From an uncultured Poribacteria bacterium (GTDB taxonomy: Bacteria; Poribacteria; WGA-4E; WGA-3G): DNA of 64,000 nt. The notes beneath the pieces are model-generated. The model ran no database searches, was not told where the DNA came from, and saw only the letters and a list, made by a program, of their open reading frames with translations. The stretch's first letter is position 1. Every line of letters begins with the position of its first letter. Shown here one piece after another: positions 53,281 through 61,684 of this stretch. A program made the translations under genes and the position numbers. The stretch covers positions 4,878,481 through 4,942,480 of the forward strand of contig OY282383.1 in assembly GCA_958295855.1 (NCBI GenBank), written 5' to 3'.

Positions 53281-53766
53281 ATGGCGAAAGCACACAAAAT
53301 CACCGGCGTTGAGCCACAGCACAGTTATTGCGCGAATGCACGTATAATTCTCCCGCAAAAGGTTGAAGAAGTTTACATGTGGGAGACTTTTATTCGTAAT
53401 CCGGCGCGGCGCGAAGAACTTCACAACATGCGAATTGCAATTAAACGGCTCCGGTATACGATGGAACTTTTTGGCGTAGTTTACAAGCCCAAAAAACGTT
53501 TCACCGAGTGCCTCGCGGTGCTTGTTGATTTGCAAGAAATACTCGGCGATGTCCATGACAGTGATGTCGTCTTGGACGTTTTAACCGATTATGCATATCG
53601 ATGCGGCGATGGAGCGGCGCGGGATGCTTTAGCACCGGGGGTTGCTACGCTCATCGCCCGGACGAGGGAAACCCGAAAAGCGGATTATGAAACATTTTTG
53701 GAAAAATGGGAACACCTATCAGCAAAAGGTTTCAAACAGAAGTTGCTCGCAATTTTTGCGGCGTAA
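53281..53766 (+). CDS. CHAD-domain protein, C-terminal half
   Basis: 161 residues from the ATG at 53281 (another in-frame ATG lies at 53269); GAGG six bases upstream supports it. It has the second-half CHAD motif LHNMRIAIKRLRYTMELF, LGDVHDSDVV and a basic tail. Its first residues MAKAHKI resemble MAKVWEI of the first half. It is in the same frame as the upstream half, separated by one TGA and 54 bases. Either a recent nonsense split or two real subunits. Confidence 0.8.
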   Translation: MAKAHKITGVEPQHSYCANARIILPQKVEEVYMWETFIRNPARREELHNMRIAIKRLRYTMELFGVVYKPKKRFTECLAVLVDLQEILGDVHDSDVVLDVLTDYAYRCGDGAARDALAPGVATLIARTRETRKADYETFLEKWEHLSAKGFKQKLLAIFAA

Positions 53767-53856
53767 TGGTATCGGTTTCCCCTGCTTTGCAGGGGTAATA
53801 TACCACTGCGCCCAAGTTGCGCGTGATTAGCAAGCAACTTTTTTATTTCTTACATT
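53767..53856. repeat. REP palindrome and 45-bp dispersed repeat
   Basis: TGGTATCGGTTTCCCCTGC..GCAGGGGTAATATACC (53767-53803) is the palindrome family of 49470. Then 53812-53856 is the 45-bp repeat that breaks the tnpB at 44333, in opposite orientation. Confidence 0.85.
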
Positions 53857-53929
53857 TGCGACGTGCATTTTCGTTGTAATATCGGGTTTACAAAGCTCTT
53901 CTACAAGCGTTTTTTGACAATAGGTATAC

Positions 53930-54021
53930 CACGCATTTTCAATGCGTGATGAACTGCTCTCCCGACTGGGAAGAATCAAGGAGGAAAGTTATCAGGTGTT
54001 CACCACTATTTTCAATAGTGG
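53930..54021 (+). promoter_or_regulatory. Two TTC-loop hairpins before the ROK kinase gene
   Basis: CACGCATT-TTC-AATGCGTG (53930-53948) and CCACTATT-TTC-AATAGTGG (54003-54021) are two perfect 8-bp stems with the same loop, 73 bases apart, in the otherwise gene-free stretch 53857-54065. They may be repeats or a leader structure. Confidence 0.4.
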
Positions 54022-54065
54022 GAAACTTCTCGCGGTTTTTTTGACAACTGACAACTAATAAATCA

Positions 54066-55040
54066 ATGAACACTAACGTTATCGGTGTAGATATGGGCGG
54101 TACCAAGATTCTCGCCGCCGTTGTTAATGCGGAGGGCCGCATCCTCGCCGCCGCGAAAATTCCAACGAAAGCCGACAAAGGGGCAACTGTCGTGATTGAC
54201 CGGATTGCTAGCTGCATCCAAAAGGCAATTGACAAATCCCGCGTTGCCCCCGAATCGATTCAGGCAGTCGGAATTGGCGCGCCGGGACCGCTTGACCCGG
54301 GTACAGGTGTCGTGATTTTCGCACCAAACCTCGGATGGAAAGATGTTCCGCTTAAAGCAGAACTTGAAACCCGTACCGGCATTCTCACCTTTGTTGACAA
54401 CGACGTGAACGTCGGAACGCTTGGCGAGCACACGTTCGGTGTTGGGCAAAACGTTCAAAATTTGGTTGGAATTTTTGTTGGCACCGGCATTGGCGGTGGC
54501 ATTATTATGCAGGGTGAGCTTTTCCATGGTGCAAGCAAAACGGCCGGGGAAATCGGACATATTATTGTCAAAGCGGACGGGCCGCGCTGTGGCTGCGGCA
54601 CCCGTGGCTGTTTGGAAGCTCTGGCGAGCCGCACCGCGATGACGAAGCAATTTCAAAAAGCTATCTTGAAAAAGGGAAAAAAAAGCATTCTCTCAGAACT
54701 CACCGGCGGTGAGCTTGGGTTAATTCGGAGCGGCACCTTAGCCAAAGCGATTCAACGCAAGGATAAATTAACGCTGAAGGTCTTGAAAAGGGCAACAAAA
54801 TACCTCGGTGTTGGCATTGGCTCTATTGTGAACTTCTTAAATCCGGAAATGATTGTGCTAGGTGGCGGTGTTGTTGAGGCACTAGACGATACATTTCTAG
54901 ACAATATCCGGGCTGCTGTGGAGAAGTACGCGCTCCCGAATACATTAAACGGTGTCCAGATTGTCAGAGCCAAACTTGGGGACGATGCGGGTATTCTTGG
55001 GGCAGCCGCGCTGGCGAGACAGCGGTTCAAAGCGGCTTAG
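54066..55040 (+). CDS. ROK-family glucokinase/sugar kinase
   Basis: 324 residues. The phosphate loop GVDMGGTKILAAVVN opens the protein, GIGAPGPLDPGTG lies at about 75-90, and the catalytic Asp is in VDNDVNVGTLGE. The ROK signature follows with the zinc cluster CGCGTRGCLEALAS (His in AGEIGHI). The expected reaction is phosphorylation of glucose or a related sugar with ATP; the ROK family also contains repressors, but this has no helix-turn-helix. No ribosome site is obvious at the ATG. Repeats of the AAAAGGAACC family follow its stop. Confidence 0.92.
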   Translation: MNTNVIGVDMGGTKILAAVVNAEGRILAAAKIPTKADKGATVVIDRIASCIQKAIDKSRVAPESIQAVGIGAPGPLDPGTGVVIFAPNLGWKDVPLKAELETRTGILTFVDNDVNVGTLGEHTFGVGQNVQNLVGIFVGTGIGGGIIMQGELFHGASKTAGEIGHIIVKADGPRCGCGTRGCLEALASRTAMTKQFQKAILKKGKKSILSELTGGELGLIRSGTLAKAIQRKDKLTLKVLKRATKYLGVGIGSIVNFLNPEMIVLGGGVVEALDDTFLDNIRAAVEKYALPNTLNGVQIVRAKLGDDAGILGAAALARQRFKAA

Positions 55041-55054
55041 GAGCGATGTCCGCT

Positions 55055-55155
55055 AAAAGGAACCGGGCGGGCGGGAGCCTTAAATTGGCAGGGAAAGGCC
55101 AAGGTCAAAAGGATAGCAGAGGGGACAGATGGAAGGAAAGGAACCGGGCGGGAGC
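55055..55155. repeat. Two copies of the AAAAGGAACCGGGCGGG repeat
   Basis: A full copy at 55055-55076 and a shorter one at 55136-55155, in the 196-base gap between the ROK kinase and the unknown gene at 55237. Confidence 0.8.
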
Positions 55156-55236
55156 AATTTTCCGGTCTTCCACCCTTCCAGAAACCTGTGTTACTGCAAC
55201 CATACAAAAATTTGATTTTTGTAGGAGGGGGAACCG

Positions 55237-56928
55237 ATGTTAGTTGATGATAAGAGGGAAGAACACCGGATGATGATTTTCGGCAACGACAGCCACATTG
55301 TCCAAGACCTATTAATTGTCGAAGATGACACAAAGCGTGAAGGGATATTGGCACAGAAGGTTCACGAAGATTCCTATACCGTGACGTTATATGTGTTACT
55401 CAAGGATTATGGACTTACGCCAGTGTTTCGCATCAAGCCGCGAATCCGGTTCCACCGCTCTAACTACGATAACCTCTCTTCGAGTGCACCGCTTCGGTAT
55501 AGCCTTGACGACATCATTCATTTCGCAGAACTCAAACAGGGGACGGATCTAACCGAAAAGATTGACGATGCCAAACTGGCAGAGATACTCGGTGACGCAC
55601 CGACACTCGCCGATATGACAGATGATACAGCCTTGCAGTTTGTCTCTCAGCGGGATGTCTCGCTACGGAACCCACCTTTCAAAACCAAAACCAAGGTCTT
55701 TGGAAAAGGGGAAGGCGAAGGTGAAGAGGAAGGGGGTATTCCAATAGGAAAGTTCCTTGATGCGCTCAATCACCCACAAAGCACGGAGCGGATTTTCAAA
55801 CAGTTTACGCGAGGGAGCGAGTTTGCACGCGATTTGCGCGAGACTTTAGCACCTTTTGAGGATTTTGAATTTCAATTCGGGCTCTATTCTCGATATGAAC
55901 GGCGCGATTGCATCTTGGCTAACGACAATCCCGATGGGAGTGGCGGATATCGCGCAACCTTTGACCCGTGGACAACTCTCGGCTACATTCGTACAACAGC
56001 GGATACCCAGCAATTCCAAATCCTTGCACACGAACGGGGCACCCGATGGGAGCATAAAATTATGGTAGAGGAACTGGATGCACCGACGCTTGAACGACTC
56101 TCTGCAGAAATTCGGGGGCTTCGCCGGAAATACCTCATTGGACGCATCTTATCCAAAAGTCAGACAGCATTGACAGGCTTAGCCAATCTCCGTGAATCAC
56201 AACTGAATCTTACCACCGACTTGCCTATAGGCTATCAGCTCAGCCTGGAGATGCAACTCCCTGGCAAGCGATTTTCAGTTATAGCACATCGTCGAAAGTT
56301 GCGTGAAGCGTTTAACAACACTGCCACATACCAACTGCATCCGCTCAACGGGGAGATTGTTGAAAGACACCGCAACTTGGCAAAAGGTATCCGAGACGGC
56401 GTTGGCTGGACGCTCGATAATGTCGATCTGCTCACAGGATTACCGCCCATGCAGGAGAACGATGAGGGATTTCTTATCAGCAAAACGCCCCCTCAAAATA
56501 GGTTTGTTGTCCGTTCAGCCCAAGAGCTTCGCGAACGCCTCCCTAAAAACGGGTTTGAGAAGTGTTGGAATGAAACAATCGATGCAGGCGGCTATACCGT
56601 TCTGAACCAACCCAGCGGCAGGTGTTATACTGTGAGTTATGGGAGAAAAGCGACTGGCAGTATTCACGAGAACAATATCACCGAACAGCAGACAACGCAC
56701 TATTTGTCTATTGAATACTTGGGGATAGTTCCGGAGGCCTCGGTTGATTTACACAGTAAGCTTCCGGAAGCAGCACTCCCAGGTTTTTTTGACAGATTTT
56801 TTAAAAGGAACCGGGCGGGCGGGCCCGTGCCACCTTTCTTCAGGCACCTGATTCAAACCGAAACCGAGGTCATCGCGGAAATGAAGACGCTCGCGCGGTA
56901 TTGTAAAGAGAAACTGGCGATTCCGTAA
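55237..56928 (+). CDS. Unknown 563-residue soluble protein
   Basis: Not recognised. The N-terminal 90 residues form a beta-rich part (VQDLLIVEDD, SYTVTLYVLLKDYG, VFRIKPRIRFHRS); a Gly/Glu-rich low-complexity linker (about 152-165) follows, then a larger domain with many basic and aromatic residues (YSRYERRDCILAND, YKILAHERGTRW-like, LPIGYQLSLEMQLPGKRFSV). No signal or membrane segment. GGAGGGGG precedes the start. Residues about 523-529 (KRNRAGG) near the C-terminus are encoded by the AAAAGGAACCGGGCGGG dispersed repeat, in frame. Position after the CHAD and ROK genes gives no firm clue. Confidence 0.75.
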   Translation: MLVDDKREEHRMMIFGNDSHIVQDLLIVEDDTKREGILAQKVHEDSYTVTLYVLLKDYGLTPVFRIKPRIRFHRSNYDNLSSSAPLRYSLDDIIHFAELKQGTDLTEKIDDAKLAEILGDAPTLADMTDDTALQFVSQRDVSLRNPPFKTKTKVFGKGEGEGEEEGGIPIGKFLDALNHPQSTERIFKQFTRGSEFARDLRETLAPFEDFEFQFGLYSRYERRDCILANDNPDGSGGYRATFDPWTTLGYIRTTADTQQFQILAHERGTRWEHKIMVEELDAPTLERLSAEIRGLRRKYLIGRILSKSQTALTGLANLRESQLNLTTDLPIGYQLSLEMQLPGKRFSVIAHRRKLREAFNNTATYQLHPLNGEIVERHRNLAKGIRDGVGWTLDNVDLLTGLPPMQENDEGFLISKTPPQNRFVVRSAQELRERLPKNGFEKCWNETIDAGGYTVLNQPSGRCYTVSYGRKATGSIHENNITEQQTTHYLSIEYLGIVPEASVDLHSKLPEAALPGFFDRFFKRNRAGGPVPPFFRHLIQTETEVIAEMKTLARYCKEKLAIP

Positions 56929-56930
56929 GG

Positions 56931-57059
56931 AGAAGCGACGAAGATGGGTGTCTTGTCTGCCATATCGCAGAAATCACTGACATTGTCGGGTTTCATCGGA
57001 ATTCTGTTCCTGAACTGCGAGCTGCTTTTGAAGAAGCCGTAGAGGATTATCTTGAGATG
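56931..57059 (+). pseudogene. HicB-like antitoxin remnant
   Basis: The frame DEDGCLVCHIAEITDIVGFH then RNSVPELRAAFEEAVEDYLE is the HicB pattern (a visited central region with F/G..EL..AF.E.V.DYL). No usable start lies before it, there is no C-terminal DNA-binding part, and the frame runs on into a dispersed repeat. No HicA toxin gene is present. A degraded toxin-antitoxin locus. Confidence 0.6.
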
Positions 57060-57231
57060 TCAATCGACAAAAGATCAGAAATCTCCGACGAGAGCTGCCA
57101 CAACGTCATAACTACACCCCAAACTATTGGAACTAGGCAAGGACAAAAGATCGGAAATAACCCACAATCATCGGCGCGTTTGCAAAACGGGCCTATTGAA
57201 ATGCGTTTGATTGCGAAGGAGAAACCCAAAA

Positions 57232-58068
57232 ATGCATGTTGCTTATGGGCGCAGAAAAGTCCTTATCACCGGAGCCTCCGGCTATATCGCCGGGCGGATG
57301 CTCACCGAATTTCGTGACCGTTATGAACTCGTGCTGCTGGATGTGAAAACCACAAATCGGCAAGGACAAGAGGTCGAAGGCATTCAGATTGCTGAACTCA
57401 CCAACCCCGACCGGGACGCATATCGACACTATTTTGAAGGCGTTGATGCAGTCGTCCACTGTGCATTTAAGGGCGGCAGTTTTGAGAACGAACTCGCCAA
57501 CGTGCAGATGGCATACAACCTTTATCAAACTTGCGTTGAAACCGATGTCCGGCGCGTTGTCGTGTGTAGTTCTAACCACGCTGCCGACTATTATGAACGT
57601 CTCATCTGGGCAGATAAGTGGGATGTGGTAACCCCAGAGATGCGCCCGTTATCGGATAACTTCTACGGGTGGGCAAAAGAGGCTTATGAGCATCTCGGTT
57701 TTGTCTTTGCCACTGGGCATGTTGACGATAAGAAGCTGCAGAATGTGCAGTTACGCATCGGCGGCCCGCGGGAGACGGATATGGAGAATTCTTCGCCTGA
57801 TGATTTGAAAGCGATGCACCGCGGGCTTGGCGCGTATTTGAGCGTCCGGGATCAGGTTCAACTCTTCGTCAAGAGCATTGAGACAGAGAATATAGCGGAC
57901 GAAAATGGGATCCCGTTTCAAATCTTCTACGGCATTAGCGACAATTCGCATAAGTTCTGGAGTATCGCCAATGCGCGGCAGGTGATAGGCTATGCGCCGG
58001 AGGACGACAGCCAGCTCCGTTTTGCCGCTCGGTTGGCAGAATTGTTGCAACGGGCGAAAGAATTGTAG
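57232..58068 (+). CDS. NAD-dependent epimerase/dehydratase family protein
   Basis: 278 residues from the ATG at 57232; AAGGAG stands ten bases upstream and an earlier TTG at 57211 is less likely. The Rossmann motif is GASGYIAG (GxxGxxG), CSSNHAADYYE lies in the middle and the catalytic Tyr-Lys pair is in NFYGWAKEAYE. It is an extended SDR enzyme, in size and pattern near uronate dehydrogenase/UDP-sugar epimerases. The start region AATGCATGTTGC..GGGCG resembles the 34117 repeat. The stop TAG lies inside a hairpin formed by the 28-bp repeat. Confidence 0.88.
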   Translation: MHVAYGRRKVLITGASGYIAGRMLTEFRDRYELVLLDVKTTNRQGQEVEGIQIAELTNPDRDAYRHYFEGVDAVVHCAFKGGSFENELANVQMAYNLYQTCVETDVRRVVVCSSNHAADYYERLIWADKWDVVTPEMRPLSDNFYGWAKEAYEHLGFVFATGHVDDKKLQNVQLRIGGPRETDMENSSPDDLKAMHRGLGAYLSVRDQVQLFVKSIETENIADENGIPFQIFYGISDNSHKFWSIANARQVIGYAPEDDSQLRFAARLAELLQRAKEL

Positions 58069-58098
58069 AGGCAGGCACAAGGCACTGCCCCTACAATT
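58061..58098. terminator. Repeat-derived hairpin containing the stop codon of the epimerase gene
   Basis: AATTGTAG..GGCAG (58061-58074) pairs with CTGCC..CTACAATT (58085-58098). The TAG stop is in the left arm. It is a copy of the 28-bp dispersed repeat and could end or stabilise the transcript. Confidence 0.5.
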
Positions 58099-58159
58099 CC
58101 GCGAAATCCGCCTAATCCGCGATTCAGACACGGGATGGCCTGCAATTCCATACAAAGGC

Positions 58160-59239
58160 TTAAGCTTCGCGAACCAACGGATGTTCGCGATTTGTAATCG
58201 GAAAGGGGACACGCCCCCCTGCAAGTTGAGATTCATAAGCCCCGAGAATCATCTCTAGTGCAGCGACAGCGTCTTCGGCGGCAGAGATCGGTTTCCGGTC
58301 GTTCTCAATCGCATCAATCAGGTCTCGAATTGCGAGTTCGTTACCCTTAAAGAAAGGTGTGTCGTCCAAGTCGATGGCTTCCCACGCCTGCTCTGGATTT
58401 GAAGGGAGCAAAACCGGGTACGGGTAAACCATAAGCCGGTTGGCAACATCGCCGCGGAGCGAAAAAATGCCTTCGCTGCCGACGATTTCCATGCCGTATC
58501 TGCCTGTGCCCGCCTGGTCCTTTCGGGAGAGAAAGAAACCGGAAACGCCGCTCTTGAAAGCGAAGTAGCTGTTGACACAATCGCCTGCGACCGGCCCGAC
58601 AGGTTCTGTCGGCTCGTGAGCATCCCCGTACGCGACCTCTTTGCCATTTGTCGTGACGTGGGACTGCATCCACGCGACATCGCCGGCGAAGAAGCGCATC
58701 ATATTAAACGTGTGGGTGCCAAGGGTAATCATATCCTCACCGCCGCCGCGTCTGTCCTGCTTACCGCTGGCATAGATGGCTTGCACGGTGCCAATTTTTC
58801 CATCGTCGAGCATCCGTTTGATGGCGTGCGTCGCGGGAAGGTAAACCGCTTGATGCGCTACGGCAACCTTTAAGCCGTGTTCTTGCGCGGTTTGGACGAT
58901 TTTATCACCATCAGCAAGCGACATCGTCATCGGCTTTTCGCAGTAAACATTGCACCCTGCCTCAAGACAGGCAGTCACCATCGCGAGATGCTCTGGTACC
59001 CAGCGGGGACAGACACTCACAAGGTCCAGCGTCTCTTTTTCTAGCATGTCGCGATAATCAGCGTAGTTCCGCAAAGCCCCGGTTTCCTCCGCGGCCTTTG
59101 CTCTGCCTGTTTCACCCGGGTCGGAGATGGCGATAAATTCAACATTTTCTATCTCTTTGTATGCAATATGCAGGCCGTGTCCGAAGTTTCCGGCACCGGT
59201 GTGTCCGATTGCCGCGGCACGATACGTCTTTTGGCTCAT
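58160..59239 (-). CDS. Gfo/Idh/MocA-family oxidoreductase
   Basis: 359 residues. The N-terminal NAD(P) fold has the AIGHTGAGNFGHG glycine-rich loop and the CEKPM motif (Glu-Lys-Pro, active-site lysine) at about 102-106. The C-terminal part is the alpha/beta substrate domain with GGGEDMITLGTHTFNMMRFF, where the His is likely catalytic. These enzymes oxidise or reduce sugars, inositols and related alcohols. GGAGGACAC lies before the ATG. The gene converges on the epimerase gene, and the sugar themes match. Substrate unknown. Confidence 0.9.
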   Translation of the reverse strand: MSQKTYRAAAIGHTGAGNFGHGLHIAYKEIENVEFIAISDPGETGRAKAAEETGALRNYADYRDMLEKETLDLVSVCPRWVPEHLAMVTACLEAGCNVYCEKPMTMSLADGDKIVQTAQEHGLKVAVAHQAVYLPATHAIKRMLDDGKIGTVQAIYASGKQDRRGGGEDMITLGTHTFNMMRFFAGDVAWMQSHVTTNGKEVAYGDAHEPTEPVGPVAGDCVNSYFAFKSGVSGFFLSRKDQAGTGRYGMEIVGSEGIFSLRGDVANRLMVYPYPVLLPSNPEQAWEAIDLDDTPFFKGNELAIRDLIDAIENDRKPISAAEDAVAALEMILGAYESQLAGGRVPFPITNREHPLVREA

Positions 59240-59420
59240 GTGTCCTCCATTTTTGCGGTTTAATTTTTACAACTTACGCACGCTGCGGATGTTTGTGGAA
59301 GGATAGGACATAAGGAATCTACTGCCATCCTTCCAGTCGGAAAGAAGGGAAATGTGGAAGATGGGGAATTTCCCATGCTTCCGTTTTTCCATTAGTTTAG
59401 CCATACGCCTTTTAGGGATT

Positions 59421-59708
59421 CTAATTGCTCAGTGCGTCCGCGTGCGATGCCAATTCAAAATCCAGTTCGCTGATGCCACCCGCGTCGTGCGTCATCAGGT
59501 CAATCGTCACGCGGTTATAGACGTTAAACCATTCAGGATGGTGATTCATCGATTCAGCGATTAAAGCGAGTTGCGTCATGAATCCGAATGCTGTGACGAA
59601 AGTGTCAAACTGGAATTCTTTGTGCAACTTGCCTTCTTTGACAGTCCAATCTGCAACCTGTTTCAGTTTGCTCTGAATTTCAGCATCTGAGAGTTTTTTT
59701 GCTGCCAT
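59421..59708 (-). CDS. phhB: Pterin-4a-carbinolamine dehydratase
   Basis: 95 residues from the ATG at 59708, supported by GGAGGT seven bases upstream. The family motif is SMNHHPEWFNVYNRV, with the catalytic His pair and the Pro-Glu-Trp. It dehydrates 4a-hydroxy-tetrahydropterins in pterin recycling, and related proteins also appear without any aromatic hydroxylase; none is present in the window. Standard length. Gap to the oxidoreductase is 180 bases, with no gene in it. Confidence 0.93.
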   Translation of the reverse strand: MAAKKLSDAEIQSKLKQVADWTVKEGKLHKEFQFDTFVTAFGFMTQLALIAESMNHHPEWFNVYNRVTIDLMTHDAGGISELDFELASHADALSN

Positions 59709-60029
59709 CACGTAACCTCCGGTTGGGGGTGGCACCTCGCTCGGGAGATTGAGGCTACCGCCTCCGTTGAAGAAACCCCTCAGTCAGGGCTCTGGGTTAT
59801 CAATTGTCGAAATTTCTGCTAAAAACAGAATACCGCTGAAATTATAGTGGAAAATCAGAATAAAATCAATTAAAATAGTAGAGAGTTTAGGGGCATTGAG
59901 TTCTCCGGTAGGAGCGATCTCCGAATCGCGACGTGCCGCCTTTTAGCATCAAAAAAAACCGATTTTTCGTCATTCCTTGCGGTTTTTCGTCGTTCCTTGC
60001 GGAGTAATCAGAATGCAAGACAGGTCTAA

Positions 60030-60264
60030 CAATGCACTGTAGATGTCGTCAGAGGTTTCTTATGCAAGTCTTGTAGGGGCAGTGCCTTGTGCCTGCCCAA
60101 GAAAAAAGAACAGTTAATTAGCAGGATTCACGCTTGTAATTCTATTTGCAATGCACTGTAGATGTCGTCAGAGGTTTCTTATGCAAGTCTTGTAGGGGCA
60201 GTGCCTTGTGCCTGCCCAAGAAAAAAGAACAGTTAATTAGCAGGATTCACGCTTGTAATTCTAT
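60030..60264. repeat. 116-bp exact tandem duplication
   Basis: The 116-bp unit at 60030-60145 recurs at 60149-60264 with a three-base gap (period 119). Each unit contains the TGTCGTCAGAGG repeat and the GTAGGGGCAGTGCCTTGTGC repeat. The wider 59709-60451 gap also holds a CCCCCGC/GCGGGGG palindrome (60292-60309) and a copy of the 49877 end sequence; no gene is seen. Confidence 0.9.
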
Positions 60265-60451
60265 GAAACCCGCTTTTGACACAAAGGTTACTACCCCCGC
60301 AAAGCGGGGGTGTATACCATTGGGAAAAAGCGGAGCAGAAACCCAATTAACGAAAACACCCTTACATAAGAAGCCGCCAGCGAGATTTTCACAGGTTTTA
60401 CGACTACAGCAATCATCATAAGTGCGAAGCATAATTAAAAAGGAGAAATCC

Positions 60452-61681
60452 ATGGCAGGTGCAACGACGCTTTATTTTCCAGAAGTAGGCCCTCAGTGGG
60501 AAGACTGGGTGCAAGTTATTAACGTGGGCACTGAAGAGGCACGTGTGACTGCGATAGCACGGCATGCCGGCAATGGGAACCCCACCTGGTCGGATGAGAA
60601 AACGATAGGTCCTTTCGAGTGCTGGACTCCAAACGTCGAGGCGATTAAAGAGAATTCTTCGATGCAATTTAGCGCGGATCAGCCAATTGTGGCGGAACGG
60701 CACATGCACTCAGGGACGAACGTTCTTGATTTTATCGGTGCGGCGGAAGAATATGAAACAGTCGGGCAGCGGCTTTTCTTTCCAGAATTGGTTTCTGGAT
60801 CCCATGATTGGTTTCGGGTATTAAACGTCGGCGAAGCGGACGCGCACGTCAATGTCATCGTCCGAAACAGGAATGGGGATGTGCTGCGGCAACGCCACCA
60901 AGCTATCCGACCGTTGTGTTGTTGGGATCTCAATGAAGGCGTTATGGGAAACGTCACTGGCACGGTTGAGATGCAAAGTTCACAACCGATTGTAGGTGAA
61001 CGCCATCTGCATTATCAAGGTGGAAAAACATGCGTCGGGCAATTTGGGCAGTTGATTTCGGATGCACCCCGCACGCTCTTTTTTCCCGAGGTCGGGCCCG
61101 CATGGCAAGACTGGGTTGTCATCGTCAATGTAGGAACAGAGCCATCGGAAATAACGATGGTTGCGCGTAAAGATGATAACGCACAAGTGTCGTGGACAAA
61201 AACACGTAACCCCTTAAACCCTTTCGAGTGCTGGACTCCGAATATGGAGGAGATTAACGTGAAATCCTCCGTAGAAGTACGTAGTGACCAGCCGATTGTG
61301 GCAGAACGTCACATGCACAGCGGGACCGCCATTATCGACCTGCCGGGGGCATCAGCGGAGGGCGGACATGTTGGGATCCGGCTGTTTTTCCCTGAAGTTG
61401 CGAGCGGTGCCAGAGACTGGTTCCGGTTTCTTAACATCGGAGAGGCAGATGCCTTCGTCAACATCATCGTCCGTAATCGACACGGTGATATTCATCGGCA
61501 GCTGCATCGGCAGATTAAGCCGTTCTGCTGTGCCGATGTAGATGAGCAGGCGATGGGACAGGTACGCGGCACGGTTGAAGTGCAAAGTACACAACCCATC
61601 ATTGGTGAAAGGCACCTACACTACCAGAGTGGGCACAAAGGCGCGGTTGTAGGGGAGTACGGCGTGGTGATTGGAGAGTAA
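60452..61681 (+). CDS. Four-repeat beta protein (DUF5719-like)
   Basis: 409 residues from the ATG at 60452, with AAGGAG about six bases upstream. The protein is an ABAB array of four units of about 100 residues. Each unit starts LYFPEVGP or LFFPE, has DW..VINVGT/LNVGEA, a PFECWTPN or P.CCW/CAD segment, and ends in SSQPIVGERHLHYQ or SDQPIVAERHMHSG. The His-rich end motifs ERHMHSG/ERHLHYQ recur four times. No signal peptide is seen. The function is unknown; beta-propeller-like or surface binding is possible. It stops four bases before the AhpD-like gene, so the two are one operon. Confidence 0.82.
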   Translation: MAGATTLYFPEVGPQWEDWVQVINVGTEEARVTAIARHAGNGNPTWSDEKTIGPFECWTPNVEAIKENSSMQFSADQPIVAERHMHSGTNVLDFIGAAEEYETVGQRLFFPELVSGSHDWFRVLNVGEADAHVNVIVRNRNGDVLRQRHQAIRPLCCWDLNEGVMGNVTGTVEMQSSQPIVGERHLHYQGGKTCVGQFGQLISDAPRTLFFPEVGPAWQDWVVIVNVGTEPSEITMVARKDDNAQVSWTKTRNPLNPFECWTPNMEEINVKSSVEVRSDQPIVAERHMHSGTAIIDLPGASAEGGHVGIRLFFPEVASGARDWFRFLNIGEADAFVNIIVRNRHGDIHRQLHRQIKPFCCADVDEQAMGQVRGTVEVQSTQPIIGERHLHYQSGHKGAVVGEYGVVIGE

Positions 61682-61684
61682 AAG

